64,000 nucleotides of DNA from Pseudomonas sp. R28(2017) (lineage in GTDB: Bacteria > Pseudomonadota > Gammaproteobacteria > Pseudomonadales > Pseudomonadaceae): the NCBI RefSeq assembly GCF_002112505.1, contig NZ_NEHW01000001.1, forward strand, positions 529,757 to 593,756, given 5' to 3'. How positions within the stretch are numbered: the stretch's first letter is position 1; each line of letters starts with the position of its first letter. Made by a program: the position numbers and the translations under genes. The notes under the pieces were generated by a model that was given only the letters and a program-made list of their open reading frames with translations, was not told the origin of the DNA and did not search any database. Shown piece after piece: positions 48,483-64,000 of the stretch.

Positions 48483-48638
48483 CAAGGTATCCAGGTTAAA
48501 GACCGCCGCACACGGGCGTCATATAGCACGAAGCCTGGCCGAGGCCAGGCTTCGTTGACAGAAACCCGCATGAAGCGTCGGAAATTTCAGTATGAAACTT
48601 CCGACAGCCTCGGCTGCTGTCTTTTTACCATCTCTTGC

Positions 48639-49967
<1,329 letters not shown>

Positions 49968-50026
49968 TTAGGGAATTCTTGCCTTGCACCAGGCGGGGAC
50001 GCAGCAGGCAGGCCTGGCAGAAGCAA

Positions 50027-50048
50027 CCCCTGACCGAGCGGTCAGGGG
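50027..50048. terminator. Hairpin after pyrG
   Basis: cccctgacc / ggtcagggg stem between pyrG and eno, without a strong U-run. Possible terminator or scar region where kdsA would normally lie. Confidence 0.45.
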
Positions 50049-50128
50049 TAGATCGGGGCGTACTTTACCCGAGAAATGAGCCTTGCGCGGCTTTAACCGT
50101 CGGAAAACTCATCAAAGACCTGAAAAAA

Positions 50129-51778
<1,650 letters not shown>

Positions 51779-52025
51779 TTAAGGCGGCCAGCGCCGCCGG
51801 AGAAAGCGAAGGAAGGCCGAAGCCCCCGATCACCTGCGTCAATCACAGTGCATCTCGAAAAACTGCCGCGTCTGTACAGACCAGGGGTATCCCGGCATGG
51901 AGCTCGCTCGTCATTTCCAGAATCAGCCCAGCAAAAAACTGCTTGGTAATCGGCAACTGCTGTGTTTCCGGGGAAGCCACAGAAGTTGTATCAAGAAGGG
52001 AGGGTAGTCTACCGGAATGTACCCT

Positions 52026-53309
52026 TCAGCTCAAACCTTGCGCGTTCGTCGGCGGCTGCCAGTGAAGCTGGCAATCGGCCTGCGCCAACGAAGGCAGACT
52101 GGCCACCGCCAGCAGGCGCTCGCCGCAATAAAGCAGTGGCAGGCGCGGGCGCACGAAGTGCGGGACCTGCAGCTCGTTGAGCAGGCGCTTGAGGTCGCGT
52201 CGGCCACGGCCGGGAAGGTCCAGCACCTCGCCGCCCTGGCGATAGGCGATGCGCAGTTCGCCCAGCGGCGTGGCGCCTTCAAGGCGCACACTGCCATTGC
52301 CCGGCAGTGCCAGGGGCGCCCCAGGGTCGGCCCAGACACACTCACCCGTAGGGTGCTGCAGCCAATCACCACTCAACCACCAGATGCGGCCCTGACTGCG
52401 CAGCAACCGACCATCGGCAAGCTGCCAGATCGGCTGAGCATCATCGGCGGCATCGCGCAGGTCCGCCCAGCCTGCCCAATGGCGGGTATCGGGCAAGCGG
52501 GTTCGCCGGCTCAGCCAATACTGCAGGGCATTGCGCTGCCGTGCAGGTGACAAGCGGTTGAGCGTCCCCAGATCGAGCGACTGCAAGGCCGCCCAGGCGG
52601 TTGCTGCGCCCTCCCCGGCCTTGGCCAGATCGCCCTGCGCCAGTTCGTCGAGCAGGCCCAGCGCCTCCCCCAGGTGCTCTGCACAACGGGCGAAGTTCTG
52701 GCTGGCCTGGGGCCAACGCTGCTGCAGAGGCGGAAACACCTCTGCGCGCAGGTAGTTGCGGTCGAAGCCGGTATCAACGTTCGTCGGGTCTTCGATCCAC
52801 GCCAGCTCCTTGGCCTGGGCGTGGTCATGCAACTGCTGACGCGAGGTGGCCAGCAACGGCCGGACCAGGCTGCCCTGCCCCAACGGTCGCTGCGCAGGCA
52901 TTGCCGTCAGGCCACGCAGGCCGGCACCACGCAGCAGGCGCAAGAGCAAGGTTTCGGCCTGGTCGTCGCGGTGCTGGGCGGTGAACAGAATGTCGCCGGG
53001 GCCGAGGATCTGCCTGAAGGCGGCATAGCGGGCGTCGCGAGCAGCCTGCTCGAGGCTGGCGCCTGGGGCGACCTGGACGTGGATGACCTGGAGTTCGATG
53101 CCGAGATGGTCGCAGACGGCTTGGCAGTGAGCGGGCCAGGCGTCGGCAGCAGGTTGCAGGCCGTGATGGATGTGCAGGGCGCGCAACGGCGGGGTTGCAG
53201 GGTCGCGGGCATGGTCGGCCAGCAGATGCAAAAGGACGGTGGAGTCCAGGCCGCCGGAGAAGGCGATGTACCAGGTGGGGGCGTTCAGCCAGGGGGTGAG
53301 ATCAATCAT
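52026..53309 (-). CDS. tilS: tRNA(Ile)-lysidine synthase TilS
   Basis: 427 residues. PP-loop motif WYIAFSGGLDSTVLLHLL (about 13-30), then AQHRDDQAETLLLRLLRGAGLRGLTAMPA. It modifies C34 of the isoleucine CAU-anticodon tRNA to lysidine. GAGG lies 5 nt before ATG 53309; open sequence further upstream comes from a REP element and was not included. Confidence 0.96.
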   Translation of the reverse strand: MIDLTPWLNAPTWYIAFSGGLDSTVLLHLLADHARDPATPPLRALHIHHGLQPAADAWPAHCQAVCDHLGIELQVIHVQVAPGASLEQAARDARYAAFRQILGPGDILFTAQHRDDQAETLLLRLLRGAGLRGLTAMPAQRPLGQGSLVRPLLATSRQQLHDHAQAKELAWIEDPTNVDTGFDRNYLRAEVFPPLQQRWPQASQNFARCAEHLGEALGLLDELAQGDLAKAGEGAATAWAALQSLDLGTLNRLSPARQRNALQYWLSRRTRLPDTRHWAGWADLRDAADDAQPIWQLADGRLLRSQGRIWWLSGDWLQHPTGECVWADPGAPLALPGNGSVRLEGATPLGELRIAYRQGGEVLDLPGRGRRDLKRLLNELQVPHFVRPRLPLLYCGERLLAVASLPSLAQADCQLHWQPPTNAQGLS

Positions 53310-53333
53310 CAGGACCTCGCACAGTTCGATACC

Positions 53334-53438
53334 GCATTCGCGGGCAAGCCCGCTCCCACAAGATCTGCGCTGCACCTGAGGCTTGCGCTGTACCTGTGGG
53401 AGCGGGCTTGCCCGCGAATGGGCCGCAAAGCGGCCCCG
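53334..53438. repeat. REPIN between tilS and accA plus hairpin
   Basis: Inverted REP pair: TTCGCGGGCAAGCCCGCTCCCAC at 53337-53359 and its reverse at 53396-53418, about 36 bp apart. It is followed by a GGGCCGCAAAGCGGCCCC hairpin (53421-53438) that sits just after the accA stop and may terminate it. The same combination follows rnhB. Confidence 0.92.
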
Positions 53439-53446
53439 GCGATCTA

Positions 53447-54394
53447 TCAGAGGCCGTAGCTCATCAGGCGGTCGTAACGACGGGCCAGCAGCGCGTCGTT
53501 GTCGAGCTTGCCGAGCATGTCCAGCTGCTGTACCAGGTCTGCACGAATGCTCTCGGACATTTTCGCCGGGTCACGGTGGGCGCCGCCCAGCGGCTCCTGG
53601 ATGACCTTGTCGACGATGTTCAGGCTCTTCAGGCGCTCGGCGGTGATGCCCATGGCTTCAGCAGCGTCGGCAGCCTTGTCGGCGGTCTTCCACAGGATCG
53701 AGGCGCAGCCTTCCGGCGAGATCACCGAGTAGGTGGAGTACTGCAGCATGTTCAGCTGGTCGCACACGCCGATGGCCAGCGCACCGCCGGAACCACCCTC
53801 ACCGATCACGGTGGCGATGATCGGGGTCTTCAGGCGTGCCATGACGCGCAGGTTCCAGGCGATGGCCTCGCTCTGGTTGCGCTCTTCGGCGTCGATGCCC
53901 GGGTAGGCGCCCGGGGTGTCGATGAAGGTCAGGATCGGCATCTTGAAGCGCTCGGCCATTTCCATCAGGCGGCAGGCCTTGCGGTAGCCTTCAGGGCGCG
54001 GCATGCCGAAGTTGCGGCGCACCTTCTCACGCACTTCACGGCCCTTCTGGTGGCCGATGACCATCACTGGCTTGCCGTCCAGGCGTGCGGTACCACCGAC
54101 GATGGCAGCGTCGTCGGAGAAGTGGCGGTCGCCGTGCAGTTCTTCGAACTCGGTGAAGATGTGCTCCAGGTAGTCCAGGGTGTATGGACGACGTGGGTGT
54201 CGGGCCAGGCGGGCAATCTGCCAGCTGGTCAGGTTGCCGAAGATGCTTTCGGTGAGGGTGTTGCTCTTGTCTTGCAGACGGGCAATTTCATCGCTGATGT
54301 TCAGCGAGTTGTCGTTGCCCACCAGGCGCAGGCCTTCGATCTTGGCTTGCAGGTCGGCAATCGGCTGTTCGAAATCGAGAAAATTCGGGTTCAT
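53447..54394 (-). CDS. accA: Acetyl-CoA carboxylase carboxyltransferase subunit alpha
   Basis: 315 residues. [23 protein letters not shown] helical start, [37 protein letters not shown], and [14 protein letters not shown] crotonase-like oxyanion elements. With AccD it transfers the carboxyl group to acetyl-CoA to start fatty-acid synthesis. A TilS-accA-dnaE order is standard in Pseudomonas. Confidence 0.98.
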   Translation of the reverse strand: MNPNFLDFEQPIADLQAKIEGLRLVGNDNSLNISDEIARLQDKSNTLTESIFGNLTSWQIARLARHPRRPYTLDYLEHIFTEFEELHGDRHFSDDAAIVGGTARLDGKPVMVIGHQKGREVREKVRRNFGMPRPEGYRKACRLMEMAERFKMPILTFIDTPGAYPGIDAEERNQSEAIAWNLRVMARLKTPIIATVIGEGGSGGALAIGVCDQLNMLQYSTYSVISPEGCASILWKTADKAADAAEAMGITAERLKSLNIVDKVIQEPLGGAHRDPAKMSESIRADLVQQLDMLGKLDNDALLARRYDRLMSYGL

Positions 54395-54499
54395 AGTCAT
54401 CCGTCTTGGGTCTACGGCCAGGCGGCCGGCCGGTTGATCCGTTTGGCGCCCTACCTTAAGGGATCAGGCGCATATAGGTCGAGATTAAATTTCGTCGAT

Positions 54500-58024
<3,525 letters not shown>

Positions 58025-58103
58025 GGAAAGTCCTGTAGCAGTGCTGAACGACAAGGGCGGGATTGTAGCGTAATTGAGCGGGGGATTTGGGGCTGCTTCG
58101 CAG

Positions 58104-58207
58104 CCCTTCGCGGGCGAGCCCGCTCCCACGGGTTCAGCACAAGATCTGAATCCTGTGGGGGGCCCAGTGGGAGCGGGCTTGCCCGCGAAGGGCCGCAAAG
58201 CGGCCCC
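58104..58207. repeat. REPIN between dnaE and rnhB plus hairpin
   Basis: Inverted REP pair (58104-58129 and 58167-58192) around about 37 bp, followed by GGGCCGCAAAGCGGCCCC just after the rnhB stop. Structure matches the 53334-53438 element. Confidence 0.92.
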
Positions 58208-58212
58208 ATCCG

Positions 58213-58836
58213 TCAGATCAGGGAATCGGTAACGCCCATATGGGCTTCCCAGGCCGCCCGCACCGGGGCGAAGGAGCGCCGATGAATGGGCGTAGGCCCA
58301 AGACGCGCCAAGGCTTCAAGGTGTACCGGCGTAGGGTAGCCCTTGTGCCCACCGATGCCGTACCCCGGATAGATCAGCTCGAACGCGCTCATCTCCCGAT
58401 CGCGGGTTACCTTGGCCAGGATCGATGCTGCGGCAATCGCCGGCACCTGGCTATCGCCCTTGACCACCGGAGCTGCCGGCACCGCCAGTTTCGGGCAACG
58501 GTTACCGTCGATCAGTGCCAGCTTCGGGGTTACATGCAGCCCTTCCACCGCTCGCTGCATGGCCAGCATGGTGGCCTGCAGGATGTTCAGCCGGTCGATT
58601 TCCTCGACTTCGGCGCGGGCGATGCAAAAGCTCAGGGCTTTTTCGCAGATCTCGTCGAACAGCGCTTCGCGCTTGGCTTCGGTGAGCTTCTTCGAATCGT
58701 TCAGGCCGAGAATCGGCCGCGCCGGGTCGAGGATCACCGCCGCCGTGACCACCGCACCGCACAGCGGGCCGCGGCCGACTTCGTCAACGCCGGCGACCAG
58801 GTCTTCGACCAGGTTGAAGTCCAGTCCAATCTGCAT
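58213..58836 (-). CDS. rnhB: Ribonuclease HII
   Basis: 207 residues. [23 protein letters not shown] with the catalytic [20 protein letters not shown], and [13 protein letters not shown]. It removes ribonucleotides from DNA and RNA/DNA hybrids. ATG 58836 lies one base past the lpxB stop; the frame is open upstream inside lpxB but not family-like. Confidence 0.97.
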   Translation of the reverse strand: MQIGLDFNLVEDLVAGVDEVGRGPLCGAVVTAAVILDPARPILGLNDSKKLTEAKREALFDEICEKALSFCIARAEVEEIDRLNILQATMLAMQRAVEGLHVTPKLALIDGNRCPKLAVPAAPVVKGDSQVPAIAAASILAKVTRDREMSAFELIYPGYGIGGHKGYPTPVHLEALARLGPTPIHRRSFAPVRAAWEAHMGVTDSLI

Positions 58837-58837
58837 G

Positions 58838-59965
58838 TCAGCGGTCCTTGAGCAAGGCCAGCACCGCGTCGGCCGCCTGGTTGGAGGCGTCGCGGCGCAA
58901 GGTGCGGTGAATCTGGTCGAAGTACTCGGTCTGCTGGCGGCCATCGTTCACCAGCGGTGCCAAGGTCTGTGCCAGGGCTTCACTGGTGGCAGCATCCTGC
59001 AGCAACTCCGGCACCACCTCACGCTGAGCCAACAGATTGGGCAATGACACGTATGGGCTCTTCACGAGGCGCTTGAGAATCCAGTAGGTCAATGTTGCCA
59101 GGCGATAAGCCACAACCATGGGACGCTTGTACAGCAGCGCCTCCAGCGTGGCGGTCCCGGAAGCGATCAGCACCGCATCACACGCTGCCAGCGCCTGGTG
59201 TGACTGCCCATCGAGCAGGGTCAGCGGCAGGTCGCGGCCGACCAGCATCTGTTCGATCTGGGCACGACGCGCAGCGTTGGCACACGGCAGCACGAAACGC
59301 ACACCCGGCACCAACTCGCGCAGACGCTGGGCAGCATCGAGAAACAGAGCCCCCAGGCGCCCAACTTCACCTCCACGGCTGCCTGGCATCAAGGCAACCA
59401 GCGGCCCCTCGCCCAGCCCCAGCGCTTGACGCGCCGCCTGGCGGTCGGCGGACAACGGAATGGTATTGGCCAGCGGGTGGCCCACGAAGCGCACGGGCAC
59501 GCCCTGCTCTTCGTAAAAACGCGCCTCGAAAGGCAATAGCGTCAGCATCAGATCGCAGCCCTCGCGAATCTTCAGCACGCGCTTCTGCCGCCACGCCCAC
59601 ACGGAAGGGCTGACGTAGTGCACGGTTTTTATCCCGGCCTGGCGCAGTTTCAGCTCGATATTGAGGGTGAAATCAGGTGCATCAATGCCGATGAACACGT
59701 CCGGCTTTTCGTCGATCAGCGTCTGGATCAGCAACTTGCGCCGCTTCAGCAGCTCACGCAGACGCCCCAACACCTCGACCAGACCGAAGACCGCGAGACG
59801 CTCCATGGGGAAGTACGACTGCAGGCCTTCAGCCTCCATCAACGGGCCGCCGACACCGATGAAACGCACATCAGGATGGCGCGCCTTGAGGGCGCGCATC
59901 AGACCGGAACCGAGAATATCGCCGCTGGCCTCACCCGCGACCAGGGCTACGCAAAGCTGCGCCAT
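58838..59965 (-). CDS. lpxB: Lipid-A-disaccharide synthase LpxB
   Basis: 375 residues. [38 protein letters not shown] start, [31 protein letters not shown] and [21 protein letters not shown]. It joins UDP-diacylglucosamine and lipid X to form the lipid A disaccharide. It begins one base past the lpxA stop. Confidence 0.98.
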   Translation of the reverse strand: MAQLCVALVAGEASGDILGSGLMRALKARHPDVRFIGVGGPLMEAEGLQSYFPMERLAVFGLVEVLGRLRELLKRRKLLIQTLIDEKPDVFIGIDAPDFTLNIELKLRQAGIKTVHYVSPSVWAWRQKRVLKIREGCDLMLTLLPFEARFYEEQGVPVRFVGHPLANTIPLSADRQAARQALGLGEGPLVALMPGSRGGEVGRLGALFLDAAQRLRELVPGVRFVLPCANAARRAQIEQMLVGRDLPLTLLDGQSHQALAACDAVLIASGTATLEALLYKRPMVVAYRLATLTYWILKRLVKSPYVSLPNLLAQREVVPELLQDAATSEALAQTLAPLVNDGRQQTEYFDQIHRTLRRDASNQAADAVLALLKDR

Positions 59966-59966
59966 G

Positions 59967-60743
59967 TCAGCGGGTGATGCCGCGGGCGGAGTTCACGATC
60001 GACTGGCGGAACAGTTCGACCTGCTCGTGCTTGGCAGCCAGCTCGTCCAGTTCCTTGATCGCCTCTTCCACGGTCAGGCCCTGGCGATAGACGATCTTGT
60101 AGGAACGGCGCAGCGCGTGGATGACCTCGTCGCTGAAGCCACGGCGGCGCATGCCTTCGAAGTTCATGCTGCGCGCTTCGGCAGGGCTGCCGAATACCGT
60201 GACGAAAGCCGGCACGTCCTTGCCGATCGCCGTGCCCATGCCAGAGAACGCATGGGCACCGATGTGGCAGTACTGGTGCACCAGGGTGAAACCGGACAGG
60301 ATCGCCCAGTCGCCCACGTGCACATGCCCGGCCAGCGCGGTGTTGTTGACCAGGATGCAATGGTTGCCGATGACGCTGTCGTGGCCGATGTGGGCATAGG
60401 CCATGATCAGGTTGTGATCACCCAGGGTGGTTTCCGCGCGGTCCTGGACCGTGCCACGGTGAATGGTCACACCTTCGCGGATCACGTTGTGGTCGCCGAT
60501 CACCAGGCGCGTCGGCTCACCCTTGTACTTGAGGTCAGGGGTGTCTTCACCGATCGAGGAAAACTGGTAGATGCGGTTGTGCTTGCCAATCCGGGTCGGC
60601 CCCTTGAGCACCACATGCGGGCCAATGACGGTGCCCTCGCCGATTTCGACATCCGGGCCGACGATCGACCACGGGCCAACCTCGACGCCATCGGCCAGCT
60701 TGGCCGACGGATCGATGATCGCCCGCGGATCAATCGAACTCAT
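59967..60743 (-). CDS. lpxA: UDP-N-acetylglucosamine acyltransferase LpxA
   Basis: 258 residues. Left-handed beta-helix with many hexapeptide repeats ([23 protein letters not shown]) and the catalytic His in the [10 protein letters not shown] region; C-terminal helical domain ends [13 protein letters not shown]. First step of lipid A synthesis. It overlaps fabZ by 4 nt. Confidence 0.98.
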   Translation of the reverse strand: MSSIDPRAIIDPSAKLADGVEVGPWSIVGPDVEIGEGTVIGPHVVLKGPTRIGKHNRIYQFSSIGEDTPDLKYKGEPTRLVIGDHNVIREGVTIHRGTVQDRAETTLGDHNLIMAYAHIGHDSVIGNHCILVNNTALAGHVHVGDWAILSGFTLVHQYCHIGAHAFSGMGTAIGKDVPAFVTVFGSPAEARSMNFEGMRRRGFSDEVIHALRRSYKIVYRQGLTVEEAIKELDELAAKHEQVELFRQSIVNSARGITR

Positions 60744-61180
60744 AGGGAGCGTTCCGCGCAGGTGATTTCAGCCGAGCAGACCGGCTTGCCGTCAACCAGG
60801 GCACGGCACTCGAACTTCCAGATCATGCTCTTGCGGCTGAGAAACTTGGCTTCCAGCACCAGCTGGTCACCTGGCAGTACCGGCTGGCGGAAACGCAGCT
60901 TGTCGGAACCGACGAAGTAGTACAGGGTGCCATCGGCCGGCTTGGCATCGAGCATCTTGAAACCAAGGATGCCGGCCGCCTGGGCCATGGCTTCGATGAT
61001 CAGGACGCCCGGCATGATCGGGTGCGCCGGGAAATGGCCATTGAAAAACGGCTCGTTGATGCTGACATTCTTGTAGGCACGAATGCTCTGGGCCTCGAAG
61101 TCCAGATCCGTCACGCGATCTACCAGCAGGAACGGGTAGCGGTGAGGCAGGTATTCGCGAATCTCGTTGATGTCCATCAT
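60740..61180 (-). CDS. fabZ: 3-hydroxyacyl-ACP dehydratase FabZ
   Basis: 146 residues. [23 protein letters not shown] hot-dog fold with catalytic His in [22 protein letters not shown] (Glu at the end of the motif). It dehydrates hydroxyacyl-ACP and balances lipid A and fatty-acid synthesis. It overlaps lpxA. ATG 61180; the next codon is also ATG. Confidence 0.97.
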   Translation of the reverse strand: MMDINEIREYLPHRYPFLLVDRVTDLDFEAQSIRAYKNVSINEPFFNGHFPAHPIMPGVLIIEAMAQAAGILGFKMLDAKPADGTLYYFVGSDKLRFRQPVLPGDQLVLEAKFLSRKSMIWKFECRALVDGKPVCSAEITCAERSL

Positions 61181-61293
61181 TTCGGGGGGAAGCCTGTAAT
61201 AAGAATAGGGAGCGCAGGTGCTGACCACACGCTCCTTTTGCAATCCAAAGAGGAGCCAGCTAGCGACTGTTCACTCTTGCTCAGGAAATGGTA

Positions 61294-62349
61294 TCAGCCT
61301 TCTGATGTCGGCTGGCCACCTGAGGTCACGGTATCGACACGTTTTTCCAGCTGCTGGAGCCGCTTGGCCATGTCATCGAGCTGGCGGATACGCGCCGCGC
61401 TCTTGCGCCAGTCAGCCAGGGGCTGCATGGCCGTGCCGGATGAATAGGAGCCGGGTTCGGTGATCGAACGGGTCACCATGGTCATCCCGGAGACGAATAC
61501 GTTATCGCAGATATCGATATGCCCCACCAGGCCGACGCCACCCGCCAGCATGCAATGCTTGCCGATGCGCGCACTGCCGGAGATCCCGACACAGGCGGCC
61601 ATGGCCGTGTGGTCACCGATCTGCACGTTGTGGGCGATCTGAATCTGGTTGTCGAGCTTGACCCCATCACCGATCCGGGTATCGGACAGCGCGCCACGGT
61701 CAACGGCGGTGTTGACGCCGATTTCCACGTCATCGCCAAGGGTGACGCCGCCAATCTGGGCGATCTTGCGCCAGATGCCCTTCTCGTTGGCGAAGCCGAA
61801 GCCCTCGCCACCGATCACGGCACCCGACTGGATGACCACTCGCTTGCCGATGGTCACGTCGTGATACAGCGTGACGCGCGGTGCCAGCCAGCCACCTTCA
61901 CCGACCACGCAACGGGCACCGATGAAGCAATGCGCACCGATGCTGACGTTGGCGCCGATGCGCGCACCGCTTTCGATGACCGCGAACGGCCCGATACTGG
62001 CGCTGGCATCCACCTGTGCATCCTCCGCCACCACGGCGCTGGGATGAATACCCGCCACAGCCTTGGGTTTGGGGTCGAACAGGTGGGAAATGCGTGCATA
62101 CGCCAGGTACGGGTCGGCCACGATCAGGGCATTGCCGGCAAAGCTTTCGGCGTCCGCGGCCTTGAGCAGCACCGCGGCAGCCTGGCAGTTGTCCAGGTAT
62201 TTGCGGTATTGCGGGTTGGCGAGGAAGCTCAATTGACCGGGGCCGGCCTCCTGCAAGGTAGCCAGCCCGGTAATCTGCAGCGCCTCAGGGCCTTTGAGTG
62301 TGGCCCCGAGGGCCTCGGCCAGCTGGCCGAGCGTCATGGTCACGGTCAT
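61294..62349 (-). CDS. lpxD: UDP-3-O-acylglucosamine N-acyltransferase LpxD
   Basis: 351 residues. N-terminal uridine-binding domain (about 1-100), a left-handed beta-helix with hexapeptide repeats ([22 protein letters not shown]), and a C-terminal coiled helix ([19 protein letters not shown]). It adds the second acyl chain during lipid A synthesis. It begins one base past the skp stop. Confidence 0.98.
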   Translation of the reverse strand: MTVTMTLGQLAEALGATLKGPEALQITGLATLQEAGPGQLSFLANPQYRKYLDNCQAAAVLLKAADAESFAGNALIVADPYLAYARISHLFDPKPKAVAGIHPSAVVAEDAQVDASASIGPFAVIESGARIGANVSIGAHCFIGARCVVGEGGWLAPRVTLYHDVTIGKRVVIQSGAVIGGEGFGFANEKGIWRKIAQIGGVTLGDDVEIGVNTAVDRGALSDTRIGDGVKLDNQIQIAHNVQIGDHTAMAACVGISGSARIGKHCMLAGGVGLVGHIDICDNVFVSGMTMVTRSITEPGSYSSGTAMQPLADWRKSAARIRQLDDMAKRLQQLEKRVDTVTSGGQPTSEG

Positions 62350-62350
62350 A

Positions 62351-62854
62351 TCAACGCGCTTGGTTCATGCGCTCGATGACTTGGCGGGTGATGTCGTACT
62401 GAGGTTTGACATCGATGACCGCGCCGCGCTCGAGAACCAGGTCGTAGCCGCCCTTCTTGATCACTTCCTCGACAGCGCCGTCCAGCTTCGGCTTCAGCTG
62501 CTTGAGCATGTCGCGGTCAGCCACGGCCTTGGCCTCGTTCAGTTCCTTGGACTGGAACTGGAAGTCACGGGCTTTCTGCTTGAATTCGAGCTCCAGGCGC
62601 TCACGCTCCTGCTGCTGCATCTTGTCGCCGCCCTTGATCAGGCGGTCCTGGATGCCCTTGGCGCTGCTTTCCAGGCTTTTCAGCTTGGTCAGTTGCGGGC
62701 CGAATTTCTTCTCGGCATCGACCGCGTACTTCTTGGCGGCATCGGATTCGAGCAGGGCCATCTGATAGTTCAGCACGGCGACCTTCATTTCGGCGAAAGC
62801 CGGGGTGGCGACCAGCGCCGCGGCCACTACGGCCAGTTGAGCCAATTTACGCAC
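62351..62854 (-). CDS. skp: Periplasmic chaperone Skp (OmpH)
   Basis: 167 residues. Signal peptide ([21 protein letters not shown]), mature helical coiled coil ([24 protein letters not shown] ... [27 protein letters not shown]) and the conserved C-terminal [18 protein letters not shown]. It carries unfolded outer-membrane proteins to BamA, whose gene is upstream. Confidence 0.97.
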   Translation of the reverse strand: MRKLAQLAVVAAALVATPAFAEMKVAVLNYQMALLESDAAKKYAVDAEKKFGPQLTKLKSLESSAKGIQDRLIKGGDKMQQQERERLELEFKQKARDFQFQSKELNEAKAVADRDMLKQLKPKLDGAVEEVIKKGGYDLVLERGAVIDVKPQYDITRQVIERMNQAR

Positions 62855-62898
62855 GATGCACTCCTGGAAAAACCGTTGTCGTTAAGCAAGGGCCGACC

Positions 62899-64000
62899 TT
62901 AGAAGGTCTGGCCCAGAGAGAATTGGAACACCTGGGTATCGGCATCGTCCGGCTTCTTCACCGGCATTGCCAGGCTGAAGCTCAACGGGCCCAGAGCAGT
63001 AATCCAGGTCACACCCAGGCCGACCGAACTGGCCATGCCCGAGAAACCGACCTTTTCGCAATCCGGCTTGCTGCCGCAGTTGGTGTCGAACACGTTACCC
63101 ACATCCCAGAACACGGAGGTGCGCAGGGAACGCTGGTCCTTGACGAACGGCAGCGGGAACAGCAACTCGACACCACCTTGCACCAGCACGTTACCACCGA
63201 ACGGCAGCGGATCCTGGTCCGGGTCGGCAATGGTGCCCGGGTTCTTGCCGGTACTCGGCGTGCTGCGCGGGCCCAGGCTGCTGTCCTTGAAGCCGCGAAC
63301 GGAGTTGAAGCCACCCGCGTAGTAGTTCTCGTAGAACGGCAGGCCCGACGTGCCACCGAAACCATCACCATAGCCCAGTTCGGTGTGCAGGCGCAGGGTG
63401 TAGTCGTTGGTGATCGGCTTGAACAACTGGCCGCGGTAGTCGAGCTTGTAGAACGACAGGTCGCTGCCCGGGATGGTGCTTTCGAGCGTCAGGCTCTGGG
63501 AGTGACCACGGGTGGCCAGTACGCCTTTGTTCAGGGTCGACTCGGACCAGCCGATCGAGGCCTTGAAGTTGGTGAAGCTGTCGCCTTCCTCCTTGAGGAA
63601 GTCGAAGATCTCGTCAACGGTATATTTACCGGTCTTGATCTTGTCTTGCTGCACGCTCAGGCCATAGGTCAGGCGCGAGGTTTCGCTGATCGGGTAGCCG
63701 AGGCTGACACCGGCACCCAGGCTGTCTACGGCGTAGCTGGCCACGTCGACGTCAAGGTCGCTGTAGTCGGTGCTGCGGTAGAAGGCGTTGTAGCCCAGGC
63801 TCACGCCGTCGGCAGTGAAGTAGGGATCAACGAAGCCAAAGTTGTAGCGGGTCTGGTATTCCGAACGGGTCAGGCCGATGGACACCTTGTTGCCGGTACC
63901 GAGGAAGTTGCTCTGGCTGATCGAACCGCCGAGGATCAGGCCGGCGCTCTGGGCGAAGCCGACGCTGGCGGTGATCGAGCCGGAGGCCTGCTCTTCGACG
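62899..64000 (-). CDS. bamA: Outer-membrane assembly factor BamA, 3' part (start lies beyond the window)
   Basis: 367 C-terminal residues. Visible beta-barrel strands, the GGFNSVRGFKDSSLGP segment with the VRGF of lid loop L6, and a terminal Phe (FSLGQTF). The N-terminal POTRA domains are beyond the right edge. It folds beta-barrel proteins into the outer membrane. Confidence 0.96.
   Translation of the reverse strand, partial: VEEQASGSITASVGFAQSAGLILGGSISQSNFLGTGNKVSIGLTRSEYQTRYNFGFVDPYFTADGVSLGYNAFYRSTDYSDLDVDVASYAVDSLGAGVSLGYPISETSRLTYGLSVQQDKIKTGKYTVDEIFDFLKEEGDSFTNFKASIGWSESTLNKGVLATRGHSQSLTLESTIPGSDLSFYKLDYRGQLFKPITNDYTLRLHTELGYGDGFGGTSGLPFYENYYAGGFNSVRGFKDSSLGPRSTPSTGKNPGTIADPDQDPLPFGGNVLVQGGVELLFPLPFVKDQRSLRTSVFWDVGNVFDTNCGSKPDCEKVGFSGMASSVGLGVTWITALGPLSFSLAMPVKKPDDADTQVFQFSLGQTF

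Noticed and set aside
51871..51878. CTGTACAG as a LexA box
   Set aside because: It is only 8 bp and lacks the CTG-N10-CAG spacing needed for a Pseudomonas SOS box.

Overview
The window is a high-GC chromosomal segment from a Pseudomonas of the P. putida group. The evidence is gene content and order: mutS-fdxA-rsmZ-rpoS-nlpD-pcm-surE-truD-ispF, the fpr/finR divergent pair, dgkA-erdR, and accA-dnaE-rnhB-lpxB-lpxA-fabZ-lpxD-skp-bamA. The assignment also rests on Pseudomonas-type REP elements and a Pseudomonas-type LexA box at recA. No tRNA, rRNA, insertion sequence or CRISPR array was seen.

Layout. (1) 1-6.2 kb: 3' part of an aminoacyl-phosphatidylglycerol synthase (mprF) coupled to a VirJ/AcvB-type hydrolase, then kup and the divergent rimO. 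(2) 6.2-10.5 kb: an accessory-looking locus of secreted, low-complexity proteins (outer-membrane channel-like protein, DUF5666 protein with long KVE repeats, DUF6502 protein, glycine-rich tandem-repeat protein). A 17-bp inverted repeat lies upstream of two of these genes. (3) 10.6-19.3 kb: small housekeeping and RNA-modification genes (YjaB-like GNAT, a pseudouridine-synthase-like protein whose catalytic Asp position is Glu, YehS-like, trmO, tapT), the fpr/finR redox pair, dgkA-erdR, and a LOG-family protein. (4) 19.3-21.5 kb: recX-recA-pncC with a LexA box. (5) 21.6-35.5 kb: a headless contractile-tail (R-type) tailocin between pncC and mutS. It comprises repressor, holin, spike and baseplate, fibre and fibre chaperone, sheath, tube, tape measure, tail-completion genes, GH19 endolysin and spanins. 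(6) 35.7-41.3 kb: mutS, fdxA, the GacA-controlled sRNA rsmZ, rpoS, nlpD. (7) 41.4-49.9 kb: pcm-surE-truD-ispF, formaldehyde detoxification (fghA-frmA with a divergent LysR gene), ispD-ftsB-eno. (8) 50.1-64 kb: pyrG, tilS, accA, dnaE, rnhB and the lipid A/outer-membrane block lpxB-lpxA-fabZ-lpxD-skp-bamA (bamA truncated by the window edge).

How the parts fit. The tailocin repressor has an S24 self-cleavage domain, so activated RecA, encoded about 14 kb away at the other end of the cluster, would release tailocin and lysis genes on DNA damage. TGCA-rich arrays lie both at the repressor start and ahead of the structural genes and are the likely operators. Points for follow-up: the DUF6502/DUF5666 locus, the TGCA operator arrays, the missing kdsA between pyrG and eno, Rz1 embedded in Rz, a very short leader ORF coupled to the baseplate W gene, and the Asp-to-Glu pseudouridine-synthase homologue.
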